Of a DNA stretch of 64,000 bases, positions 14,289 through 22,945 are shown in pieces. The first letter of the stretch is position 1, and every line of letters begins with the position of its first letter. A model generated the notes under the pieces. The model searched no databases and had not been told where the DNA came from. It saw only the letters and a list, made by a program, of their open reading frames with translations. The position numbers and the translations under genes are program-made. The stretch is from Proluteimonas luteida (GTDB lineage: Bacteria; Pseudomonadota; Gammaproteobacteria; Xanthomonadales; Xanthomonadaceae): positions 1 through 64,000 of the forward strand of contig NZ_JAIWPT010000011.1 in the NCBI RefSeq assembly GCF_021191695.1, written 5' to 3'.

Positions 14289-16571
14289 ATGTCGAACGTC
14301 CATCATCGTTGTTCCGGGGCAGTGAGCCCCCGTGTCGTCACCAGGCTCGCCGCGGCGATCGCCCTTTCGATCATGGCCGGCGCGGTGGCCGCCCAGGATC
14401 CGGAAGCGGCCGCCGAATCCGGCGACCACGCCAGGAGCTCGGCGACGACGCTCGACACCGTGCAGGTCACGGCGCAGTTCCGTGCCCAGAGCATGCAGGA
14501 GACGCCGATCGCGATCAGCGCGGTCAACGCGGAAATGATGGAAGCGCGCGGCCAGACCAGCGTGCTCGACATCGCCGCGTCGGCGCCGAACGTGAACATC
14601 AAGCCGGCGGTCGGCAACTACGGCAGCGGCGCGGCGATCTCGATCCGCGGCATCGGCCAGTACGACAGCAGCTTCGCGCTGGAGCCGGGCGTGGGCATCT
14701 ACATCGACGACGTCTACCACCCGACGATCTTCGGCTCGGTCTTCGACCTGCTCGACCTGGAGCGCGTGGAGATCCTGCGCGGACCGCAGGGCACGCTGGC
14801 CGGCAAGAACTCGATCGGCGGCGCGGTGAAGCTGTACTCGCGTCCGCCGGACGAGGTGCCGGGCGGGTTCGTCGAGGCGACCTACGGCGCGTCGTCGCGC
14901 ATCGACCTGCGCGCGGCGGCCAACTGGGTGCTGGCGGAGGACAGCCTGTTCATGCGCGTCTCCGGCGTGTCCAAGAAGCGCGACGGCTACATGACCCGCT
15001 ACGACTACGGCTGCCTGAACCGGGATTCCGGGGTGCCGGCGCAGGCCACCACGCCCGACTGCGTGCTCGGCACCGAGGGCGGGCAGGACTTCCAGGGCGT
15101 GCGCGCCGCGCTGCGCTGGCTGCCGTCGGAGAAGCTGGAGGTGAACCTGATCCTGGATGCGGCCGAGGACGACTCGGAGCCGCCGGCGACGAAGCTGCTG
15201 CACGGCCCCGACCCGCGCTTCCTGACCGACGCGCGGTTCGTCAACTATTCCACCTACACCGGTACCGGCTGGCGCGCGCAACCGCGCAGCACGATGTCCT
15301 CGCGTGGCGCGTCGCTGAAGTTCGACTACAGCTTCGACGACCGCCACACGCTGACCTCGATCTCGGCCTGGCGCGACTACGAGGGCGGATGGGGCGTGGA
15401 CGCCGACGGCAGTCCGCTGGAGTTCTACACCCAGGCGTGGGACGTCGAGTACCGGATGCTCAGCCAGGAGTTCCGCTTCAACGGCAGCGCGCTGGGCGAC
15501 AGGCTCGACTACACGATCGGCACCTACCTGTTCGACGGCAAGGGCGTGTTCGCCGGCATCGCGCAGATCCCCAACCTGTTCGCGCTGCACGACGATCCGG
15601 TCCAGAGCAAGAGCAAGTCGGCGTTCGCGCACACGGTCTACCGCTTCAACGACCGGTTCGACGTCTCCGCCGGCGTGCGTTTCACCGACGAATCCAAGAG
15701 CTACGGCTTCACCCGGACCGACCCGGTGACCGGCCTGCCGCAGAGCGCGATCGACGGCCAGGTGGGCCACTACAGCGGAAGCCGCTGGGACTACCGCCTC
15801 AGCGGTTCGTTCCACGTGACCGATTCGACGATGCTCTATGCCTCCTATGCCACCGGCTTCAAGGGCGGTGGCATCAATCCCAAGCCCTTCGTGCCGGCCC
15901 AGGTCGTGCCGTTCGGCCCGGAGAAGCTCGATGCCTACGAGATCGGCTTCAAGTCCGACCTGTGGGACCGCCGCCTCCGCCTCAACGGCTCGCTGTTCTA
16001 CAACCTCTACGACGACATCCTGATCACGATCACCAACGGCTACGGCGGGTTCCCGGCCTCGGCGATGCCGGTCAACGCCGGCGAGGCCGAGGTCAAGGGG
16101 GCCGAGCTGGAGTTCACGGTCTATCCGGTCGAGGGACTGTCGATCGACGGCTCGCTGGCGTGGCTGGACTTCGACTACACGTCGCTGTCGGAGATCGCGC
16201 TGGCCTCGCGCATGCGCTACGGCATGGTTGCGCCCTACACCTCCAAGTACAAGGCGTCCGTGGGCCTGCAGTACGAGTTCGCGTTCGACACCGGCGCGCT
16301 GGTGCCGCGCCTGGACACCAACTACCAGTCGAGCTTCTACACCAACGCGACCAACACGCTGACCGGCCAGGTCAAGACCGCGACCGTCTACAACGCACGC
16401 CTGAGCTGGCGGCCGTGGGACGCGGACTGGGAGGTCGCGGCGGGAGTCACCAACCTGTTCAACAAGTACTACTACCTCAACAAGATCGACGTGGTGTCGG
16501 CGTCCAACATCGCCACCGCCAGCCCGGCGCGGCCGCGGGAGTGGTTCGTCAACTTCAAGTACAGTTTCTGA
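14289..16571 (+). CDS. TonB-dependent outer-membrane receptor for an aromatic substrate
   Basis: 760 residues, with a strong ribosome binding site (GGGAGGAG) before the ATG. A signal peptide ends near AVAAQ (residues 35-36). The TonB box is near TLDTVQVTA, and the plug domain covers about residues 60-180 (IRGIGQ, VEILRGPQGTLAGKNSIGG). A 22-strand barrel follows and ends in phenylalanine (WFVNFKYSF). The iron-siderophore-like subtype with the TLAGKNSIGG plug is often found in aromatic clusters; SYK-6 imports a lignin biphenyl through the receptor DdvT. Its place between the aromatic MFS gene and ferB suggests uptake of a lignin-derived dimer or acid. The substrate is inferred from context only. 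Confidence 0.88.
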   Translation: MSNVHHRCSGAVSPRVVTRLAAAIALSIMAGAVAAQDPEAAAESGDHARSSATTLDTVQVTAQFRAQSMQETPIAISAVNAEMMEARGQTSVLDIAASAPNVNIKPAVGNYGSGAAISIRGIGQYDSSFALEPGVGIYIDDVYHPTIFGSVFDLLDLERVEILRGPQGTLAGKNSIGGAVKLYSRPPDEVPGGFVEATYGASSRIDLRAAANWVLAEDSLFMRVSGVSKKRDGYMTRYDYGCLNRDSGVPAQATTPDCVLGTEGGQDFQGVRAALRWLPSEKLEVNLILDAAEDDSEPPATKLLHGPDPRFLTDARFVNYSTYTGTGWRAQPRSTMSSRGASLKFDYSFDDRHTLTSISAWRDYEGGWGVDADGSPLEFYTQAWDVEYRMLSQEFRFNGSALGDRLDYTIGTYLFDGKGVFAGIAQIPNLFALHDDPVQSKSKSAFAHTVYRFNDRFDVSAGVRFTDESKSYGFTRTDPVTGLPQSAIDGQVGHYSGSRWDYRLSGSFHVTDSTMLYASYATGFKGGGINPKPFVPAQVVPFGPEKLDAYEIGFKSDLWDRRLRLNGSLFYNLYDDILITITNGYGGFPASAMPVNAGEAEVKGAELEFTVYPVEGLSIDGSLAWLDFDYTSLSEIALASRMRYGMVAPYTSKYKASVGLQYEFAFDTGALVPRLDTNYQSSFYTNATNTLTGQVKTATVYNARLSWRPWDADWEVAAGVTNLFNKYYYLNKIDVVSASNIATASPARPREWFVNFKYSF

Positions 16572-16577
16572 TAGACA

Positions 16578-16601
16578 TTTATATAAGTAAGACTTATATT
16601 T
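16578..16601. promoter_or_regulatory. Near-perfect AT-rich palindrome before ferB
   Basis: ATATAAGT (16581-16588), three bases, ACTTATAT (16592-16599) form a perfect dyad with 8-bp arms, extended by further A/T. It lies 16 bp before the GTG start of ferB, just upstream of its ribosome binding site. It has the size and AT content of a MarR operator; a MarR gene is encoded at 35415. It is the clearest of four related sites. Confidence 0.7.
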
Positions 16602-16614
16602 AAGTGGAGCGCCT

Positions 16615-17469
16615 GTGAGACGGGCGACATCGATGGAGAAGATGGATATGTCGAACGAAGAGCCGGTCAAGATCTCGATCGAGGACGGCATTGCCTGGGT
16701 GACGCTCAACCGCCCGGAGAAGCGCAATGCGATCAATCCCGGGATCGTCTACGGGATGGTCGCGGCGCTGGACGCGCTGGAGACCGACGACGACGTCAAG
16801 GTCGTGGTGCTGACGGGCGCGGGCGAATCGTTCTCGGCGGGCATGGACCTGCGCGAGTACTTCCGTGCGACCGACAACGACCCGGCCGAGCGCGTGAAGC
16901 TGTTCCGCGCCAATGGCGACTGGCAGTGGCGGCGCCTGCGCCACTTCGCCAAGCCGACCATCGCGATGGTCAACGGCTGGTGCTTCGGCGGCGCGTTCAC
17001 GCCGCTGATCTCCTGCGACCTGGCGATCGCGGCCGAGGACGCGACGTTCGGGCTGTCGGAGATCAACTGGGGCATCATCCCGGCGGGTGTGGTCAGCCGG
17101 GCGGTGGCGTCGGTGATCGGCGAGCGCGCGGCGATGTACTACATCATGACCGGCGAGAAGTTCGATGGCCGGCGCGCGGCCGAGATCGGGCTGGTGAACG
17201 AGGCGGTGCCGCGCGAGGCGCTGCGCGCGCGGACGACGGAGCTGGCGCGGGTGCTGATCGAGAAGAACCCGGTCGTGCTGCGGCAGGCGAAGATCGCCCA
17301 CCGCATCGCCTCGGAGATGTCCTGGGAGCAGGCGGCCGATTACCTGATGGCCAAGAACGACCAGGGCATGCTGCACGACCCGGAGCGCGGCCGCGATGCC
17401 GGGATGAAGCAGTTCCTCGACGACAAGAGCTACCGGCCGGGCCTGGGCGCCTATCGCCGGGAAGCGTGA
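16615..17469 (+). CDS. ferB: Feruloyl-CoA hydratase/lyase (FerB/HCHL, crotonase family)
   Basis: 284 residues from a GTG with GGAG just upstream; internal ATG codons at 16633, 16642 and 16648 are alternatives. The crotonase fold shows the oxyanion-hole segments SAGMDLREYF (Met77) and the GWCFGGAF region, and the acid residue Glu149 in LSEINWG. This pattern is that of p-hydroxycinnamoyl-CoA hydratase/lyase. The enzyme hydrates feruloyl-CoA and cleaves it to vanillin plus acetyl-CoA. It is the first gene of a long operon, followed by the matching CoA ligase gene. In this context 5-carboxyferuloyl-CoA from phenylcoumaran breakdown is a likely additional substrate (inference). Confidence 0.9.
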   Translation: MRRATSMEKMDMSNEEPVKISIEDGIAWVTLNRPEKRNAINPGIVYGMVAALDALETDDDVKVVVLTGAGESFSAGMDLREYFRATDNDPAERVKLFRANGDWQWRRLRHFAKPTIAMVNGWCFGGAFTPLISCDLAIAAEDATFGLSEINWGIIPAGVVSRAVASVIGERAAMYYIMTGEKFDGRRAAEIGLVNEAVPREALRARTTELARVLIEKNPVVLRQAKIAHRIASEMSWEQAADYLMAKNDQGMLHDPERGRDAGMKQFLDDKSYRPGLGAYRREA

Positions 17470-17509
17470 GTCCGGGGACACTTCCCGCTCCATCCTGTCC
17501 GCTGACGCA

Positions 17510-19657
17510 GTGAGTACCGTGTCCATTTCCCATGCTTCCATCGGCCGGCTGCTGTCGCCGGGATCGCTCGCCGTCGTCGGCGCCTCGCCCGAACCGGGCA
17601 GCGTCGGCAACCTGGTGCTGACCAACCTGCGGCGGTTCGGCTACGCGGGCGCGCTGCATTTCGTCAGCCGCACCCGCGACGAGCTCGACGGCCAGCCGTG
17701 CCACCGCAGCATCGACGATCTGCCCGCAGGCATCGACGCGGCGATCCTGGCCGTGCCGCAGTCCGGGGTGCAGGCCTCGGTCGAGGCCTGCATCCGGCGC
17801 GGCATCGGCGGGGCGGTGGTGTTCGCGTCCGGCTACGCGGAACTGGGCGAGGCGGGTGCCGAGGCCCAGGCGCTGCTGGCGCGCACCGCGCTGGACGCGG
17901 GTTTCGCGTTGCTCGGTCCCAACTGCATGGGGCTGCTGAACTTCGCGGCCGGCGCGCCACTGACGTTCGAGGCGGTGCAGCCGCGCGAGGCCGGTACGGC
18001 GCGTCGCGTCGGCATCGTCACCCAGAGCGGCGCGATGGCCGGCAACCTGCGCCAGGCGCTGCTCGCCAAGGGCGTGAACGTGGTGTTCGCCGGGTCGAGC
18101 GGCAACGAGGCCGCGCTGACCGCCGAGGACCTGCTGGGCTACCTGATCGACAGCGATGCGGTCGACGTGGTGGCGCTGTTCGTGGAGATGCTGCGCCAGC
18201 CGGCGAAGTTCCTCGGGATCGCGGCCAGGGCGCGCGAGGCCGGCAAGCCGATCGTGCTGGTGCACCCGGGCCGCAGCGCCAAGGCGCGCGAGGCCGCGCA
18301 GTCGCATACCGGCGCGCTGGCCGGCGACTTCGAGGTCATGCGCACCCTGGCCGAGCGCGAGGCGGTGGTCGTGGCCGACTCGCTGGACGAGGCCTTCGAC
18401 ACCGTCGCGATCCTGTCGCGCTACCCGGCGCCCGTCGCCGGCGACATCGCGGTGTCGTCCAACTCCGGCGCGATCCGCGGCGTCGCCATCGATGTCTGCG
18501 AATCGCTCGGCCTGCCGACCGCGGCGCTCGCCCCGTCGACCGTCAGCCAGCTGGCCGGGATCCTGCCGGGCTACGCGACCATCGACAATCCGCTGGACCT
18601 GACCACGCTCGGCATGCAGCAGCCGCAGATCTTCGGCAGCACCTCCGCGGCGCTGCTGGCCGATCCCGGCGTCGGCAGCCTGGTGGTCGCGCTGATGGGC
18701 GGCTCGCCGAAGCAGCAACTGGACAAGGGGCAGGCGATCCTGCCGGTGCTGGCGCGCTCGGAGAAGCCGGTCGCGCTGGTCTTCATGGGCGACGAGTCGC
18801 CGCTGGGCGACGAGTTCAAGGCACTGCTGCACGGCAGCGGCGTGCCGTTCCTGCGTTCGCCCGACCGCGCGCTGCGTGCGATGGCGCGGGTGCACCAGCG
18901 TCGCGACCTGGTCGAAGCGGCCGCGCTGCGCGCGTCGCCGGCGCCGGTCGCGGACGACCTGGCACCGCTGCCCGCGGGCCCGATCGCCGAATACCGGGGC
19001 AAGCAGTGGCTGCGCGCGCTCGGCATCGCGGTACCGGCGGGCGGCCTGGCACGGAGCGCGGACGAGGCGGTGGAGATCGCCGACCGCATCGGCTGGCCGG
19101 TGGTGATCAAGGCCCAGGCCGACGCGCTGACCCACAAGAGCGACGTCGGCGGCGTGGCCGTCGGTCTGCACGACGAAGCGGCGCTGCGTGCGGCCTGGGA
19201 CGCGATGACGGCGCAGGTCGGCGCGGCCTGTCCGGACATCCCGCTCGACGGCATCCTGGTCGAGGCGATGGCGGCGCGCGGCCTGGAGCTGGTGGTCGGC
19301 GCGCGCCGCGATCCGGCCTGGGGCGTGGTCCTGCTGGTCGGACTGGGCGGGATCTGGATCGAGGTGCTGCAGGACGTGCGCCTGCTGGCGGCCGACCTGA
19401 CCGGGGCCCAGATCGAACGCGAACTGCGGCGGCTCAAGGGCGCCGCGCTGCTGGACGGGGTACGCGGCGCCGGCGCGGTGGACGTGGCCGCCGTGGTGCA
19501 GGTCGTGCGCCGGCTGGCCGACCTGATGCTGGCCCGCGACGACGTGCTCGAGGTCGACATCAATCCGCTGGTCGTCGCGCCGGCGGGACAGGGCGCGGTG
19601 GCGCTGGACGCGGTGATCGTCGGCCGCGGCGGCGACGGCGCACACGGCACGCAATGA
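17510..19657 (+). CDS. ferA: Feruloyl-CoA synthetase of the NDP-forming type (FerA-like)
   Basis: 715 residues from a GTG; a second GTG at 17519 is possible. Domain order is CoA-binding (about 10-140), succinyl-CoA-ligase-like (about 160-460) and C-terminal ATP-grasp (about 490-700). The phosphorylated histidine is His266 in QSHTGALAGDF. SYK-6 FerA belongs to this NDP-forming acyl-CoA synthetase superfamily rather than to the AMP-forming ligases used by many other bacteria. It would activate ferulate, p-coumarate, sinapate or 5-carboxyferulate for FerB. It lies 40 bp after ferB, and its stop overlaps an ATG located 21 bp before the chosen start of the next gene. Assignment to ferulate rests on ferB and pathway context. 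Confidence 0.83.
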   Translation: MSTVSISHASIGRLLSPGSLAVVGASPEPGSVGNLVLTNLRRFGYAGALHFVSRTRDELDGQPCHRSIDDLPAGIDAAILAVPQSGVQASVEACIRRGIGGAVVFASGYAELGEAGAEAQALLARTALDAGFALLGPNCMGLLNFAAGAPLTFEAVQPREAGTARRVGIVTQSGAMAGNLRQALLAKGVNVVFAGSSGNEAALTAEDLLGYLIDSDAVDVVALFVEMLRQPAKFLGIAARAREAGKPIVLVHPGRSAKAREAAQSHTGALAGDFEVMRTLAEREAVVVADSLDEAFDTVAILSRYPAPVAGDIAVSSNSGAIRGVAIDVCESLGLPTAALAPSTVSQLAGILPGYATIDNPLDLTTLGMQQPQIFGSTSAALLADPGVGSLVVALMGGSPKQQLDKGQAILPVLARSEKPVALVFMGDESPLGDEFKALLHGSGVPFLRSPDRALRAMARVHQRRDLVEAAALRASPAPVADDLAPLPAGPIAEYRGKQWLRALGIAVPAGGLARSADEAVEIADRIGWPVVIKAQADALTHKSDVGGVAVGLHDEAALRAAWDAMTAQVGAACPDIPLDGILVEAMAARGLELVVGARRDPAWGVVLLVGLGGIWIEVLQDVRLLAADLTGAQIERELRRLKGAALLDGVRGAGAVDVAAVVQVVRRLADLMLARDDVLEVDINPLVVAPAGQGAVALDAVIVGRGGDGAHGTQ

Positions 19658-19674
19658 CGCCCACGGGAGGGAAC

Positions 19675-20178
19675 ATGAGCGCTGGACACGAACATGCCGG
19701 ACAGGCGCGCGCCGGATCCGGGCACGCCGGGCTCGAGCTCGAACACGTCTTCGACATCCGCTGCGATTTCGACCTGCGCCTGACCTACGGGCCGCTGGTC
19801 GGCGACAGCCATGGCGGGTTCACCCGCGTCGGCAGCGGCACCATCGCCGGGCCACGCCTCAACGGGCGCCTGGTCCCGCAGGGCGGCGGCGACTGGGCGA
19901 CGATCCGCGCCGACGGCGTCATCGACCTGAGCGCGCACTACCTGCTCGAGGCCGACGACGGCACCACGATCTACATCCACAACCGCGGCTACCTGATCCC
20001 GGGTGCGCGCGAGCCGGGCAGCCACCGCACCGCGCAGCCCTCGTACTTCCGCTTCACCCCGGTGTTCAAGGCGCCGGTCGGGCCGCACGACTGGCTCACC
20101 CGGACCGTCATCGTCGGCACCGGCGTGCGCCACTGGGATCCCGACCACACGATCTTCAGCTACTACGCGGTGAAGTGA
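19675..20178 (+). CDS. DUF3237 protein, PhcF/PhcG-type decarboxylase candidate (copy A)
   Basis: 167 residues from the ATG at 19675, which follows GGGAGGGAAC. The His-rich N-terminus is followed by a DUF3237 beta-barrel: LEHVFDIRCDFD, the GGDWATIRADGVIDL stretch, an IYIHNRGY strand and a C-terminal IFSYYAV. From memory of the SYK-6 literature, the enantiospecific DCA-CC decarboxylases PhcF and PhcG belong to DUF3237, otherwise a family of unknown function. It is directly coupled to a GMC oxidoreductase gene (TGATG, 1-bp overlap), and a second such pair lies at 28677-30785. I infer that it makes the stilbene product cleaved by the dioxygenase at 32474. Confidence 0.75.
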   Translation: MSAGHEHAGQARAGSGHAGLELEHVFDIRCDFDLRLTYGPLVGDSHGGFTRVGSGTIAGPRLNGRLVPQGGGDWATIRADGVIDLSAHYLLEADDGTTIYIHNRGYLIPGAREPGSHRTAQPSYFRFTPVFKAPVGPHDWLTRTVIVGTGVRHWDPDHTIFSYYAVK

Positions 20179-21848
20179 TGCCGCAGACGGGCTACGACTA
20201 CGTGATCGTCGGCGCCGGCTCGGCCGGCTGCGTGCTGGCCGACCGGCTCAGCGCATCGTGCGCGCACAGCGTGCTGCTGCTGGAGGCCGGCGGCGAGGAC
20301 CGCCTGCCGTTCATGTCGATGCCGCTGGCGTTCCTGAAGATCTGCACCAATCCGAAGGTCGGCTGGGGCTACACCGGCGAACCCGAGGCGCATGCCGACG
20401 GCCGCCGGATCTGGGCGCCGCGCGGCAGGGTGCTCGGCGGCTGCTCGTCGATCAACGGCATGCTCTACGCCCGCGGCCATGCGCTGGACTTCGACGACTG
20501 GGCCGCGCGCGGGCTGCCGGGCTGGAGCTACCGCGAGGTGCTGCCGTACTTCCAGCGCGCCGAGGACCACTGGCGCGGCGCCGATTCCTGGCACGGCGCC
20601 GGCGGCCCGATGCGCGTGGTCGAGCACGCGCCCGACGACATCCTCTATCCGCGCCTGGCCGAGGCCGCGCGCAGCCTCGGCCATCCGGCGACCGCGGACT
20701 ACCACGGCAGGCTGCAGGAGGGCTTCTGCCTGCCGCAGCTCAACATCCAGCACGGCCGCCGCGGCAGCACCGCGACCTGCTACCTGAAGCCGGCGCGGCA
20801 GCGCCCCAACCTCACCGTCGCCACGGGCGCGCAGGCGACCCGGCTGCTGCTCGAGCGCGGGCGCGCGACCGGCGTCCGCTACCTGCAGGACGGCCAGGAA
20901 CACGTCGCGCATGCCGGACGCGAGGTGATCGTCGCGGCCGGCGCGTTCAACTCGCCGCAGCTGCTGATGCTCTCGGGCATCGGCGACGACCGCCAGCTGC
21001 GGCCGCTGGGGATCGCGACCCGGCACGCGCTGACGGGCGTCGGCGCCAACCTGCAGGACCATCCGTCGGTGCGCGTCGAGTACGACCTGTCCGGCCCCTA
21101 CGGTTTCGACCGCCACCTGCGTTTCGACCGGATGGCGCGGACCGTCGTGGAATGGAAGCTGCTGCGCCGCGGCCTGGCGACCGATATGCCGGTCACCGGC
21201 ATGCTGTTCCTGCGCACCCGCGACGGCCTGGACCGCCCGGACGGGCAGACCCTGGTGACGCCGACCCTCGGCGACGCCCATCTCTGGTTCCCCGGGATCC
21301 GCGCCGGACGCGGGCACATGCTGTCGACCGCCAACGTGCTGCTGCGGCCGGACAGCCGCGGATCGCTGAAGCTGCGCTCCGGCGACCCGCTGGACAAGCC
21401 GGCGATCCACTTCAACCTGCTGGCCGAGGAAAGCGACCGGCTGTTCTTCCGGCGCTACGTGCGCCACGTCCGCGAGCTGATCGGCAGCGCCGCGATGGCG
21501 CCGGTGATCGGCCGCGAGAACCGGCCCGGGATCGAGGCGTCGAGCGACGCGGAGATCGACGCCTTCGTGCGCTGGGCGATCGGCACCGCCTTCCACCCGG
21601 TCGGCACCTGCGCGATGGGCACCGGCGAGGACGCGGTGGTCGATGCGCAGCTGCGCGTGCACGGCCTAGACGGCCTGCGCGTGGTGGACGCCTCGGTGAT
21701 GCCGCGGATCGTCGGCGGCAACACCAACGCCGCCACGATCATGATCGCCGAGAAGGCCGCGGACATGATCCTCGAACGCCCCCCGTTGCCGCCGGCGCCT
21801 GCCGGCGTGCACCCCGACATCCACGATTCCAGGAGAGTCGCCGCATGA
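20178..21848 (+). CDS. GMC-family FAD oxidoreductase (PhcC/PhcD-like, copy A)
   Basis: 556 residues. The N-terminal FAD motif VGAGSAG (Gly12, Gly14, Gly17) is followed by the GMC signature around GRVLGGCSSINGM and by the second signature GAFNSPQLLMLSGIG. The C-terminal active-site segment FHPVGTCAMG gives the catalytic His, and GGNTNAAT gives the Asn. GMC enzymes oxidise primary alcohols. In SYK-6, PhcC and PhcD are GMC proteins acting on the A-ring side-chain alcohol of a phenylcoumaran. Its ATG shares one base with the stop of the DUF3237 gene, and its end overlaps ligW by 4 bp. No signal peptide is seen, so it is cytoplasmic. Confidence 0.85.
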   Translation: MPQTGYDYVIVGAGSAGCVLADRLSASCAHSVLLLEAGGEDRLPFMSMPLAFLKICTNPKVGWGYTGEPEAHADGRRIWAPRGRVLGGCSSINGMLYARGHALDFDDWAARGLPGWSYREVLPYFQRAEDHWRGADSWHGAGGPMRVVEHAPDDILYPRLAEAARSLGHPATADYHGRLQEGFCLPQLNIQHGRRGSTATCYLKPARQRPNLTVATGAQATRLLLERGRATGVRYLQDGQEHVAHAGREVIVAAGAFNSPQLLMLSGIGDDRQLRPLGIATRHALTGVGANLQDHPSVRVEYDLSGPYGFDRHLRFDRMARTVVEWKLLRRGLATDMPVTGMLFLRTRDGLDRPDGQTLVTPTLGDAHLWFPGIRAGRGHMLSTANVLLRPDSRGSLKLRSGDPLDKPAIHFNLLAEESDRLFFRRYVRHVRELIGSAAMAPVIGRENRPGIEASSDAEIDAFVRWAIGTAFHPVGTCAMGTGEDAVVDAQLRVHGLDGLRVVDASVMPRIVGGNTNAATIMIAEKAADMILERPPLPPAPAGVHPDIHDSRRVAA

Positions 21849-22945
21849 CCGCATCCCACGACGCGCCGGAGACCGCACCCGTCGCCAACCCGCCGTACCG
21901 GCGCATCGCCACCGAGGAGGCGTTCTGCCCGCCGGACATGCTCGACGTCTACAAGCGGCTGATCGAGGCCGGCAAGGTCGACGACCCGGGCTTCAACACC
22001 ATGTTCGGCTTCTACCTCAGCAGCCCGAGCGAACGCGCGCGGATCATCGCCAGCCAGCTCGGCGACCTCGGCGCGCAGCGGCTGGCGCACATGGACGCGG
22101 CCGGCGTCGACCACGCGGTGCTGGCGCTGACCTCGCCGGGCGTGCAGGTGATGGAGAAGGCCGACGCGGTCGCCTACGCGACCTATGCCAACGACTGGCT
22201 GGTCGACAACATCCGCCGCCATCCGGACCGCTATTCCGGCCTGGCCGCGGTCGCGCCGCAGGACCCGGCCGCGGCGGCGAAGGAGATCGCGCGCGCCAAG
22301 GCGCTGGGCCTGCGCGGGGTGATCATCAACTCGCATACTGGCCACGAGTACCTCGACGACCCCAAGTTCTGGCCGATCTTCGAGGCCGCCGAGCAGCTGG
22401 AGATGCCGATCTACCTGCATCCCTACACGCCGTCGAAGCAGATGATCCAGCCGTTCCTGGAGAAGGGCCTGGACGGCGCGATCTTCGGCTTCTCGGTCGA
22501 GACCGGGCTGCACATGCTGCGCATCATCATCGCCGGTGTGTTCGACCGCTTCCCGAAGCTGCAGATGATCCTCGGGCACACCGGCGAGGCGCTGCCGTTC
22601 TGGCTCTACCGGCTCGACTACATGCACCGCGCCGGCGTGGTGTCCAAGCGCTACGAGGCGATGCAGCCGCTGCAGCGCAAGGTCAGCGACTATCTGCGCG
22701 AGAACGTCCACTACACCAACAGCGGCGTGGCCTGGGCGCCGTCGATCCGCTTCGTCCAGGACGTGATCGGCGTGGACCGGGTGATGTACGCGATGGACTA
22801 CCCGTACCAGTACGTGCCCGGCGAGGTCGGCATCCTCGACCGTATGGACATGCCGGCCGAGGTCAAGAAGCAGTTCTTCCAGACCAACGCCGAGCGCCTG
22901 TTCCGGATCGCGCCGGCCGACGCGGCCACCGGAGCGGCGGCATGA
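21845..22945 (+). CDS. ligW: 5-carboxyvanillate decarboxylase LigW (amidohydrolase family)
   Basis: 366 residues. The amidohydrolase fold lacks the usual HxH motif and instead opens with EEAF (Glu24-Glu25), as in LigW and the related ACMSD group. Other conserved positions are His192 (YLHPYTPS), His245 (MILGHTGEALPF) and Asp318 (MYAMDYPYQ). The spacing from His192 to Asp318 equals that of metal ligands His188 and Asp314 that I recall for LigW. The sequence around GFSVETGLHMLRIIIAGVFD strongly resembles sphingomonad LigW. The enzyme removes the 5-carboxyl of 5-carboxyvanillate to give vanillate. The usual partner genes for biphenyl breakdown (ligXYZ) are absent, which points to 5-formylferulate as the source. 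Confidence 0.88.
   Translation: MTASHDAPETAPVANPPYRRIATEEAFCPPDMLDVYKRLIEAGKVDDPGFNTMFGFYLSSPSERARIIASQLGDLGAQRLAHMDAAGVDHAVLALTSPGVQVMEKADAVAYATYANDWLVDNIRRHPDRYSGLAAVAPQDPAAAAKEIARAKALGLRGVIINSHTGHEYLDDPKFWPIFEAAEQLEMPIYLHPYTPSKQMIQPFLEKGLDGAIFGFSVETGLHMLRIIIAGVFDRFPKLQMILGHTGEALPFWLYRLDYMHRAGVVSKRYEAMQPLQRKVSDYLRENVHYTNSGVAWAPSIRFVQDVIGVDRVMYAMDYPYQYVPGEVGILDRMDMPAEVKKQFFQTNAERLFRIAPADAATGAAA

Noticed and set aside
13914..16736. 940-codon minus-strand open frame opposite the first TonB receptor
   Set aside because: Same reason: antisense to a clearly recognised receptor, no family features of its own.
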